Source: Bacillota bacterium
GTDB lineage: Bacteria > Bacillota > Bacilli > Desulfuribacillales > Desulfuribacillaceae
DNA length: 64,000 nucleotides
Direction of reading: 5' to 3'
NCBI GenBank assembly: GCA_023388635.1
Contig: JAEWFW010000004.1
Span: 62,001 to 126,000, forward strand
In this document: in pieces, positions 42,838 through 51,862 of the stretch
How the letters are laid out: each line of letters begins with the position of its first letter
Position numbering within the stretch: the stretch's first letter is position 1
Program-made: the position numbers and the translations under genes
The notes under the pieces: generated by a model
Seen by the model: only the letters and a program-made list of their open reading frames with translations
What the model was told of the DNA's origin: nothing
The model's database searches: none

Positions 42838-42852
42838 ATGAAAACGAAATAA
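42838..42852 (+). CDS. Four-codon upstream ORF overlapping the surface-gene start
   Basis: ATGAAAACGAAATAA directly behind AAAGGAGAAG; its TAA overlaps the next ATG as TAATG. It takes the ribosome binding site that the large gene needs, so translation of member 3 probably depends on reinitiation. It may be a decayed original start. Confidence 0.45.
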   Translation: MKTK

Positions 42853-45800
42853 TGAGCAAACGAAGTCGGATGATTTGTTTTAAGAATAAAACGAATGGGG
42901 GCGTTGCGAAGTTGAGCAGATATAGATTATTCCGGCGGTTCATGGGGGTGACATTATCTGTCACCATGATATTGGGAATGCTGCCTATGATGACGGCACA
43001 GGCAGGCGGAGGTATCGACCAAGTAAGAGATGGAACTTTTGAGGCACTTGCAGAAGAGACTGTGATACAAACGGTATATGCAGGCGGTGCATCTGTGCTT
43101 ATGGATACAATGAGTGTAACAAGCTTGGAGGGCGCAGGAACATCTGTAAGTCCTTATCTCATTAAAAATGCCGATGATCTGGTGTTTTTGGCAGGTCAAG
43201 TAAATGAAGGAGTGTATAATAACACAAATCATTATTTTCAGTTGGAAAATGATATTGATCTTGCCGGTATTCCCGATTGGACACCGATCGGTTACGAAAA
43301 CACTACCGCCCAGCCTGAAATAGTGAGACCTTTTAAAGGTAAATTTAACGGCAATGGAAAGACGATATCTGGTTTGCAAATTGCCGCCAGTGCTGGTAAT
43401 AATCTAGGTCTATTCGGTATTGTCGATTCGAATTCTGAGGTAAAAGGGATTGCCCTTGAAGACGTTCAAATTACCGCAAATGTTGGGTCGAGTAATATTG
43501 GCGGACTTGTCGGAAAAAATAAAGGTACAGTGACAGAATGCTACGTTACAGGTGGGATTGATGCTTTTTATGCTACTTACGTAGGAGGTATTGTCGGCAG
43601 CAGTGAAGGCAGTGTTAGCAATTGCTATTCTGCCGCTGATGTCGAAGGTGGCTTATTTCAGGGCGGTATCGTCGGCAGAGTTACAGCCGGAACTGTAAAC
43701 AATTGTTATTCGACAGGTTTAGTGAGTGGAAGTATGGACATTGGAGGTATAGCGGGAAGCATTTCAGGCGGCAGCGTTAGCCAATGCTTTTCCATGGGAA
43801 CGATCACAGCTACGAATAATACAGGGGGAATTGCGGGAAGCATATCCGGCGGTAGCGCGGCAAAGCTGGCCGCACTTAATTTCGGTGTATCAGGCTCTAG
43901 TAATGTAGGGCGCGTAATAGGGAACAAATCAGGGGGGACTGTTACGGAAGAGACTGCCTTCCAGGGTATGCTTATAGCTTCCAAAGGGTCTAAAGTAGAT
44001 GGCACAGCAATTTCTACACAAACGATCCATGCCGACGGCTATTTCAGCGTCTTGTTTTCAAACGACACTGCATGGACTTTCGAAACGAAGAAACTGCCTA
44101 TACTTACAAATGTGAACGGAAGTCAAAATAATTCGCTTCCAGAGCATTTGGCGAGTGTAGTGCCCTCAGCACCGCGCAATATTGCGGCAACAGCCGGCGA
44201 CCAAGCGGTTACAGTGACATGGCAAACCCCTGCCAGTAATACTAATGGAATCACAGGATATGAGGTTACCAAAGACAATGACAGCGATTGGACAGCGGTC
44301 GGTACGGACTTGACATATACGTTCACAGGACTGACCAACGGTCAAAGCTATCTATTCAAAGTTCGAGCAATTACATCTGAAGCTAAGGGGACGACATCAA
44401 CGATCGAAGCGATTTCGGGTCGCCCGCCTGGTAAGCCTACTGAACTTGAGATTACGACTTTCAGAGATGAATTTGGGAACAAGAGAGTAAAGCTGACTTG
44501 GGCTGTACCTGATTTTCCGGGAGACAGTCCGATTACAGGCTATCAAGTCAGCATTGGCTCGATGGGGGTATATTCCTCAGCGGGAAATGACACTGAGTAT
44601 ATATTTACAGAGAGTGATCCCAACTTTAGTACGATACAGTGGGGAGTAGCAAACCAAGAATTCCGGGTATATGCGAGCAATGTTTCGGGCAATGGTGCGT
44701 ATCAAGCGATATTCCATCGGCTCAGCACTGTTCCCGCTTCTCCACAAGCTCTCACTGCCACTCCTGATGAAAGCGGCAATGTGGTACTGGCATGGAATCA
44801 GCCGACGGATACAGGAGGTGAGCCTGTTACAGGTTACAGGGTGTCAAAGGATAACGGCGGTAGCTGGACTGAAGTAGTTGGGACAACACACACGTTTAGC
44901 GGTCTTATAAACAACCTGTATTCTTTTGCGGTGCAAGGATACAACACCAATGGTTGGGGCGCATCGGCGACAACAACGGCAACGGCAATACGGAAAGTTA
45001 TATTTACCGACGGACATACTGAGTTAACTGTGGAAAGAAAATCGGCCGGAACACTTACATTTACAGCCAGCAGTTCAGGTTCGATTGCGTATAGCTTAGA
45101 AGGAACGATACCGGCAGGGGTGGCAATAAATGCCGCTACAGGGGTATTGACCGTTGATGGCAATGAGACCCCGGCAGGGAATTATGGTTTTGAGATTCAA
45201 GCGACAGATGCGAGCACTAATGGTAAAGCAACTAAGCCGTTTACGCTAACAATCAATAAAATTATTGCCGGTAGCAATATGATTGTATTGCCTAATGCAT
45301 CGGGCATTACGTATGGTCAAACACTGGGAAATTCACATTTAACCGGAGCTTCGGAATACGGCACGTGGCAATGGCAAAATGTCAATGAAGTTCCGCCGGT
45401 TGTCAACAGCGGCTACCCGGCAGTGTTTATACCAAGTGATACAGAGAACTACGACTGGTCGGGTTTGACTTTGACCGATACGGTGAGTATCAGTGTAAAT
45501 AAAGCCATACCCGGAGAACTTACATGGCCTGTGGCGGCAGCGATCGGCTACGGTTCGAAGCTTTCGGAATCAGCATTGACGAACGGAGTAGGTGACGGCA
45601 CATGGCAATGGCAAAATGCTAATGCAGCTCCGACGGTTGTCAACGGCGGTTACCCGGTAGTGTTTACACCGAATGATACAGCGAACTACGACTGGTCGGG
45701 CGTGACTTTGACCAAAACGGTGAGTATCAGTGTAAATAAAGCCACACCCGGAGAAGTTACATGGCCTGTAGCGGCGCCGGTCGGTTATGGTTCAAGGCTT

Positions 45801-48068
45801 TCGGAATCAGCATTGACGAATGGAGCAGGTGACGGTACATGGCAATGGGAAAATGCCAGTGAAATTCCGACGGTTGTCAACAGCGGTTACCCGGTAGTGT
45901 TTACACCAAACGATACAGAGAACTACGATTGGTCGGGTTTGCCTTTGACCAATACAGTGAATATCAGTGTAACCAAGGCTGATGTCGAAGTAGAAGATGT
46001 CTCTGAAATCGAGATACCGTACAATCAAAGCGTGTTCCGAGAATTTGAATTAGATGCGATTGCGTTTGTGTCAGGTTCGCCCGGTGTGTCCGGCAATCGA
46101 ACGTACTCGGTTCACTCGATAAGCAATCCGGGATTTTTCAGTATACAGCCTGCCGTGATTGATCACAAATTGACATATACAAGCAAGGCGGCGAATATTA
46201 TCGGTGCGGAAAGCATTATAGAGGTGACGATTCAAAGTGAGAATTATACTGATAAGAACATAGCATTGACCTTTAAGGCAGTAGATAAGAAGGCTGTTGT
46301 GATTAGCGGACTTAGCATTAATGGGAAAACGTACGACGGAACTACTATAGCACTATCAGGTATGGCAAGTATTCAAGGAGGGGAAGTAGATACTGCCACA
46401 TTGGAGTATCGATATACGTCCGATAATGGCTATAATAGCGATACCCCGCCTAGGGATGCAGGAATATATACATTGACAGTCAAAGTTCCGGACAGCAATA
46501 CGCAATATATGGGATTCAAGCAGTATCCTTTTGTGATCGAACAGCGGGAAATCATCCTGAAAGCAGATGACAAGTCTGTTATACTGGGCAGTGATTTGCC
46601 TAACCTGACCTATTCAGTGCAAAACATAATACCGGAGCAAAGTGTAGCGGACGCACTTGTAATGGAGCCAATCCTTACCAGTCCGATGTTTGACAAAAAT
46701 GAGCCGGGGAGTTATCCGATAATCTTGACAGGTGGAACAGCAACCGCAAACTACACGATTGCCGGACGAATAGATGCTGTACTTACCGTCGAGAAGCAAT
46801 CTCATCTTGTAACGGTAGTGAACGGAATAGGTGGCGGAAGCTTTGTCGAAGGTGTGGATGTTAATGTTATTGCTGTTCCGGCTTTGCCAGGTCAGGTATT
46901 TGAAAAATGGACGGCGGACAGTGCCGGTGTGACCTTTGTCAACGAAAATAGTCTGTCGACTAGCTTCACGATGCCGGATCACCCGGTCAAGATAACGGCG
47001 AATTATCGTAACACAAATGAAGGCAGTGGAGACAATGGCGGGAGCGGCAACGGCGGAGGCAGTTCGGGCAATGGAGATAGTGGTTCCGGCAGCGGCGAAA
47101 CACCACAGCCGCAGGCACCGACGGAAGTCATCAAGCAAGAACAGACAGACCGCGCCGTGGAAGCGGCGATTGAGGCAGGGGAAAAGCCGGTAATCACCAT
47201 CGACGGTAAGACAAAGGGTGCGGAAATCTCAGCCAATCAACTGCTTGCCAATCAACTGCTTGCCAATCAGCGGCAGGGCAATGAATTGCTTCTCGTCAAT
47301 CAAGGGCAGCGGCTCAGTCTGTCGCCGCAATTCATCGAAGCGCTTGAATTGCAAGACAAGTCTGCGGCGAAGGTGGTCGTTAACTTTGCGCCATCACAGC
47401 AAGCAGTTGACCGGCAGACGGCAGAGAACCTTATGCGCGTCGATCCGCTCAATCAAACGCTTGCCGGACAGAAGCAAGAAATCGACATTCGTGTCGACGA
47501 ACAGTCTGTCGGTCGCATGAGTCAGCCGATCAAGGTCACAGTCGATGTATCGGAATTGAATCTGACTGACGCGCAAAAAGCCAATCTCAGCGGCGTGCTC
47601 TATGACACAGACGGCAAGATCGCCCGACAACTCGGCGGCGAATTCAGCGCCGACGGCAAGATGTTCAGTTATTATACGTATCAGACCGGTGAGCATGGAG
47701 TGATCGTCTCCGGCAACCTCAAGCGGATAGAGTGGCAGGTCGGCAGCCAAACGTACACAGCCAACGGCGAGAGCCGGGAGAACGATGTCGCTCCTGTAAT
47801 TGCCGAAGACAGAACCTTATTGCCCTTGCGCTCGATAGCAGAAGCGCTGGGGGCGGGAGTCGAATGGAACGGCGACACGAAAACCGTCGCGATTACCAAG
47901 GACGATAAGACGGTCTACATCACCATCGGCGAAGAACTGCCGCAAGGCATGGGAACGGCGGTCATCCGCGAGGGACGCACCCTTGTGCCGCTGCGCTACA
48001 TCGCCGAGCAATTGGGAGCCAACGTCGTCTGGGATGCGGCAACGAAGCAGGTATCGATCTATCAATAG
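42852..48068 (+). CDS. Secreted GLUG/FN3 surface protein with stalk module (family member 3)
   Basis: A 1738-residue protein. A long basic N-region (about 1-30) precedes the hydrophobic signal (cleavage after TAQA, near 53). Then come GLUG repeats (about 95-400), three FN3 domains (about 430-710), a cadherin-like domain, three 79-residue repeats (nucleotides 45276-45986), MBG-like domains, an InlB-type beta-repeat (near 1315-1385), a Gly/Ser linker and the shared stalk module. The module carries a 15-bp tandem duplication giving NQLLANQLLA. Up to about 47698 it matches member 2; the next stretch resembles member 4, and the end resembles member 2 again. The start is the ATG of a TAATG overlap with a four-codon ORF. 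Adhesin or matrix role inferred. Confidence 0.83.
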   Translation: MSKRSRMICFKNKTNGGVAKLSRYRLFRRFMGVTLSVTMILGMLPMMTAQAGGGIDQVRDGTFEALAEETVIQTVYAGGASVLMDTMSVTSLEGAGTSVSPYLIKNADDLVFLAGQVNEGVYNNTNHYFQLENDIDLAGIPDWTPIGYENTTAQPEIVRPFKGKFNGNGKTISGLQIAASAGNNLGLFGIVDSNSEVKGIALEDVQITANVGSSNIGGLVGKNKGTVTECYVTGGIDAFYATYVGGIVGSSEGSVSNCYSAADVEGGLFQGGIVGRVTAGTVNNCYSTGLVSGSMDIGGIAGSISGGSVSQCFSMGTITATNNTGGIAGSISGGSAAKLAALNFGVSGSSNVGRVIGNKSGGTVTEETAFQGMLIASKGSKVDGTAISTQTIHADGYFSVLFSNDTAWTFETKKLPILTNVNGSQNNSLPEHLASVVPSAPRNIAATAGDQAVTVTWQTPASNTNGITGYEVTKDNDSDWTAVGTDLTYTFTGLTNGQSYLFKVRAITSEAKGTTSTIEAISGRPPGKPTELEITTFRDEFGNKRVKLTWAVPDFPGDSPITGYQVSIGSMGVYSSAGNDTEYIFTESDPNFSTIQWGVANQEFRVYASNVSGNGAYQAIFHRLSTVPASPQALTATPDESGNVVLAWNQPTDTGGEPVTGYRVSKDNGGSWTEVVGTTHTFSGLINNLYSFAVQGYNTNGWGASATTTATAIRKVIFTDGHTELTVERKSAGTLTFTASSSGSIAYSLEGTIPAGVAINAATGVLTVDGNETPAGNYGFEIQATDASTNGKATKPFTLTINKIIAGSNMIVLPNASGITYGQTLGNSHLTGASEYGTWQWQNVNEVPPVVNSGYPAVFIPSDTENYDWSGLTLTDTVSISVNKAIPGELTWPVAAAIGYGSKLSESALTNGVGDGTWQWQNANAAPTVVNGGYPVVFTPNDTANYDWSGVTLTKTVSISVNKATPGEVTWPVAAPVGYGSRLSESALTNGAGDGTWQWENASEIPTVVNSGYPVVFTPNDTENYDWSGLPLTNTVNISVTKADVEVEDVSEIEIPYNQSVFREFELDAIAFVSGSPGVSGNRTYSVHSISNPGFFSIQPAVIDHKLTYTSKAANIIGAESIIEVTIQSENYTDKNIALTFKAVDKKAVVISGLSINGKTYDGTTIALSGMASIQGGEVDTATLEYRYTSDNGYNSDTPPRDAGIYTLTVKVPDSNTQYMGFKQYPFVIEQREIILKADDKSVILGSDLPNLTYSVQNIIPEQSVADALVMEPILTSPMFDKNEPGSYPIILTGGTATANYTIAGRIDAVLTVEKQSHLVTVVNGIGGGSFVEGVDVNVIAVPALPGQVFEKWTADSAGVTFVNENSLSTSFTMPDHPVKITANYRNTNEGSGDNGGSGNGGGSSGNGDSGSGSGETPQPQAPTEVIKQEQTDRAVEAAIEAGEKPVITIDGKTKGAEISANQLLANQLLANQRQGNELLLVNQGQRLSLSPQFIEALELQDKSAAKVVVNFAPSQQAVDRQTAENLMRVDPLNQTLAGQKQEIDIRVDEQSVGRMSQPIKVTVDVSELNLTDAQKANLSGVLYDTDGKIARQLGGEFSADGKMFSYYTYQTGEHGVIVSGNLKRIEWQVGSQTYTANGESRENDVAPVIAEDRTLLPLRSIAEALGAGVEWNGDTKTVAITKDDKTVYITIGEELPQGMGTAVIREGRTLVPLRYIAEQLGANVVWDAATKQVSIYQ
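45276..45986 (+). repeat. Three tandem 237-bp repeats inside family member 3
   Basis: Each unit encodes 79 residues with DGTWQWQN, the PVVFTPNDTENYDWSG stretch and VSISVNKA landmarks. The second and third units are the most alike, starting near 45513 and 45750. Confidence 0.85.
47098..47698 (+). repeat. Near-identical module block, copy in member 3
   Basis: Partner of 41669-42254. It contains a 15-bp tandem duplication (AATCAACTGCTTGCC at 47235-47249 and 47250-47264) absent from the other copy. Confidence 0.75.
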
Positions 48069-48118
48069 ACTGCATGTATCAGTAGACGCTTGCGTCTAGA
48101 TATCTCACATAAAAGCTG

Positions 48119-48245
48119 AATAACGAAAAAAATTCGTCCCGAGCTGTTAAGAATTCTTAACAGTTCACATAGGGCGGATTTTTTTTGCTATGCTGACATC
48201 GTACAGTGGAATTTAGGAGAAATTATGACCTGCTGAACCGGCAGG
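48119..48245 (+). promoter_or_regulatory. Palindromic operator-promoter, copy 4, with DUF2442 relic
   Basis: Near duplicate of the region before member 3: ACGAA/TTCGT mini-hairpin, perfect 20-bp palindrome (48144-48163), TATGCT (48189-48194) with the same 35.5-bp spacing, and a DUF2442 3' relic (48216-48241). A TAGACGC-TT-GCGTCTA hairpin at 48081-48096 is new to this copy. Confidence 0.75.
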
Positions 48246-48316
48246 CAACCAATCGTAAGGAAACGCGCATGAGAAATGTGCATTTCCCATCACATCTATA
48301 AACAAGGAGGAGAAAG

Positions 48317-51300
48317 ATGAGTAGACGAATAATGAGTTTGTTTCTGGTATTTTGCATGATCATCGGGTTATTGCCGATGGGGGCAATGGCGGCAGTAAGC
48401 CGACAGGGGCATTGACAGTTGCAGAAGCTGTCTATCACAATAGCATAGCCTATACTGTCGTAGAAATAGGAAAGGAAGCCTTTAAGTGGTGCGACGAAAT
48501 TACGGAGGTAACTTTGCCGGATTCCGTAAAGGTTTTGGGGGAATCTGCCTTTTATTTTTGTGACGCTCTTACGACTGTCAATTTGGGCAATTCCTTAGAA
48601 ATCATTGGGGCAAGCGCATTTGCCATAAGCGGATTGACAACGGTTCATTTACCGGCTTCCGTAGCGACCATAGGAGAAGAGGCATTTAGCCAGTGTAACG
48701 CTTTCACAGGTTTTACCGTAGATAGCGGCAATCTCAATTTTTCCGCAGCAGACGGAATATTATATAACCCAGACAAGACGAAACTGATTGCATATCCGGG
48801 GGGGAAAACGGAGACCTCCTTCACCATACCAGGTACGGTAGAAATCATTGGTGAAAATGCGTTTGAGCTCAATAATAAGCTTGAAAACATCATGATCGGA
48901 GACTCTGTAGAATCCGTAGAGGATGGAGCGTTTTCAAATTGCCAGAACCTAACCGATATCACCATAGGCTCAAATGTGGAGACCATAGGAGAAGAGGTAT
49001 TTGCAAATTGTCAAAAGCTTGAAACGGTTACGTTTGCAACGGACGCTAAGCTTAAGTCTATCGGTAAAGGAGCCTTTGGCTACTGCGGCATAGAAAATCT
49101 AGATCTGCCGGACTCATTAGAGACAATAGGGGAATATGCTTTTGGTTATTGCGATAATTTACGGAGTGTCACCATAGGACCGTCGGTTTCGGTCATAGGA
49201 AACGATGCTTTTTATGCTGTGTGGGAACTTGCATCGCTGACTATAGATGAAAGCAATCAACATTACACAGCGGAAAAAGCGGTATTATATGATAAAGCTA
49301 AGGAAACTCTTATACGATATCTACCGGCTAAAGGCGATACGTCATTTACCGTGCCAAGTACGGTAAAGACAATTGAAGCAAGCGCATTTTATGCTTGTGA
49401 TAATCTTATCGATGTGACGATCCCGGCTTCTGTCAATACGATTGGGGATGATATTTTTTACTGGGCTAATGCAATGGAGAGCGTAACATTTCTGAGCAAC
49501 ACACCTCCGACAATAGGAGACTCTATTTTCAGCAGATGCGATAGTCTGACTTCTGTTTATGTACCGGAGGGCAGCGTAGAGGCGTATAAAACAGCTTTGG
49601 TTAATAGCAACTTATCCGATTATCAAAGCAAAATAAAACCGTTGGAAATCCCCGGCACTGTCACGGGTCAAATGCATATAGGTGGCACAACAGTAAACGA
49701 CCTTACAAAAAATGCTGTCGGCACCGGATGGATTTGGAATGCCGGTACGGCTACGTTGAGTTTGACAAGTAGCTATATAGTTGACAATTTTATAGAAATC
49801 AAATGCGCAGACAGTGCTACTGTAAACCTTGTGTATACGGGGGATGTCGCGATCGACGGAAGAATTTCCTGCAACGGAGACTTAAATATATTAGGAAGCG
49901 GCGGGACACTCACTGTTACCGAGAATTCAGGAATAAGCTCGGCGGCGATTTCGGCAAACGGACACCTACATATAAGCGGCGGAATTGTTGAAGCCAGTTC
50001 CTCATATGAGGGAGCAAAGGTTATTTCTACAGAGGGTGGTATAACGATTTCCGGGGATGCCCAAGTAACAGCTACCCCGACGGCGACTAACGGCAGCGGA
50101 CTTTATAACAGCGGTCCGATTATCATCAACGGCGGCACGGTCACTTCCACCGGTAAAGGCACGGGATTTGCTATTAGCGCAGCTACGAAAGTGACGCTAT
50201 CCGGCGGAAATGTCCACTTACTAAGCGAAGCGGGGAATTTTGTAAAGCCCGGACTGTTGCGCGCAGGAGGAAGATTGACGAGCAATGGGCTGCTCAATAC
50301 TTTGAGTATAGCTGCGCAGCCGATGGATATAACTGTAAAGGAAAATGATATTACGGAAACACTTACAACATCGGCAACTGTGGAGAATGGTACGGTAGAT
50401 TATCAATGGTATCAAGCGCCTTGGGAAGAAGATTTTCGTTCTATACAAGAGATACAAGGAGCCAATCACGCTGAATTTGCTATACCGAAAGATTTAACGG
50501 TACAAGATGGCACAAAATTCTTCATCTGCAAAGTCGGTGCAGAGGGTATGGTGCCGATATTCAGTCGATTCGCTAAGATCAGCGTGATTGAAAAGGAAGC
50601 TCCAATACCGGATGGAGGTTCGGGCGGCGGAGACGGTAGTTCCGGCGGCAGCGGTGGCTCCGGTGTCACACCACAGCCACCTTCACAAGTCGTGGATCGC
50701 CAGCAGACAGACAAAATCATTGAAACGGCAGTCAAGGAAGGCAAAGCGCCGGTAATCGCCATCGGTGATAAAGTAAAAGGCGCAGAAATCTCCGCAGATC
50801 AACTGCTCGCCAATCGGCAGCAGGGGAATCTGATTACCTTTACCAATCAGGGGCAGCAGCTTATGTTGTCGCCGCAATTGATTCAAGCGCTCGGACTGCG
50901 AAGCGGCTCAAATGTTGCAATTGACTTCGCGCCGTCGGCGCAGGTAGTCGATCGGCAGACGGCAGCCAATCTGACGCGGGTCGATATGCTCAATCAACAG
51001 TTACTCGGTCAGGGACGGCAGATTGATCTTCGCGTTGACGGGCAGTCTGTCGGACAGATGCAGCAACCGCTCCAAGTCACCGTCGATCTGTCGCAATTTA
51101 ATCTGACGGAACGGCAGAAATCGAACTTCACCGGAGTACGCTATGACGAAAACGGCAAAATCGCACAGCAGCTGGGCGGAGAATTCAGTGCAGACGGCAA
51201 GACATTCACCTATTATACCTACAATGCGGGAGAACACAGCGTTATTATTTCCGGTAATCTGAAGAAATTGCAGTTGCAAATCGGCGGTAAGGACTATCTT

Positions 51301-51609
51301 GCCAACGGTGAGAGCCGGGTTAACGATGTCGCTCCGGTAGTCGTCGAAGACAGAGCCTTATTGCCCTTGCGCTCAATCGCCGAAGCACTCGACGCAGGGG
51401 TAGAATGGAACGGCGAGACGAAGACGGTCAGCATCACCAAGAATGGAAAGATGATCCACCTGACGATCGGCGAACAGTTGCCCGGCGGCATGGGAGCGGC
51501 GGCGATTATCGACAACCGCACCTTTGTACCTGTGCGCTACATCGCCGAGCAATTGGGAGCGAATGTCGTCTGGGAAGAGGAGACGAAGCAGATAGCGATT
51601 TATCAATAG
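48317..51609 (+). pseudogene. BspA-type leucine-rich-repeat surface protein with stalk module, signal peptide out of frame (family member 4)
   Basis: ATG 48317, behind AAGGAGG, starts a 32-codon ORF that is a clean signal peptide (hydrophobic core, AMA-A cleavage site) but stops at 48413-48415. The mature protein is open in the -1 frame from 48352 to 51609. It carries BspA-type LRR_5 repeats (AFxxCxxLxxVxIP-like units, about 1-430 of that frame), beta-helix-like repeats, an Ig-like domain, a Gly/Ser linker and the shared stalk module. The frame change must lie between about 48380 and 48415. Without the signal peptide the protein cannot be exported. Possibilities are a true disruption, phase variation, ribosomal -1 slippage near the GGGGG at 48379-48383, or a sequence error. 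Confidence 0.75.
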
Positions 51610-51644
51610 CAAGCAAATTTGTTGTCAATACAGAGAGAAAGCGA

Positions 51645-51680
51645 AACAGCCACAGAGCATCATGCCTTGTGGCTGTTCGT
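51645..51680 (+). terminator. Terminator-like hairpin after family member 4
   Basis: AACAGCCACA (51645-51654) pairs with TGTGGCTGTT (51668-51677), with an inner GCAT/ATGC stem; only a weak T tail. Confidence 0.65.
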
Positions 51681-51700
51681 CTCGAAATAGACTTTTCACG

Positions 51701-51769
51701 ACCCGTTCATGACACTTTAGACCCGTTCGTGGCATTTCTATTGATTTACGAAATCAATTTTTATAGAAT
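51701..51769 (+). promoter_or_regulatory. LytTR-type direct-repeat promoter, copy C
   Basis: ACCCGTTCATGACA (51701-51714) and ACCCGTTCGTGGCA (51721-51734), 20-bp period, then TTGATT (51741-51746), 17 bases, TAGAAT (51764-51769). It drives the 2972-residue SLH protein. Confidence 0.75.
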
Positions 51770-51786
51770 TTTATAAGAATCAAAGT

Positions 51787-51816
51787 GTCCGATCTCGGTA
51801 AAAAACGAGGTCGGAC
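51787..51816 (+). other. 5' UTR hairpin near the transcript start
   Basis: GTCCGATCTCG pairs with CGAGGTCGGAC (11 bp, one T-G pair) around an A-rich loop, about ten bases from the predicted transcript start. No T run, so more likely an mRNA 5' stabiliser than an attenuator. Confidence 0.5.
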
Positions 51817-51862
51817 GATCTGTTTGACGATGCGTTTTTTGAGAAAAATGGAGGTGCAAAAA

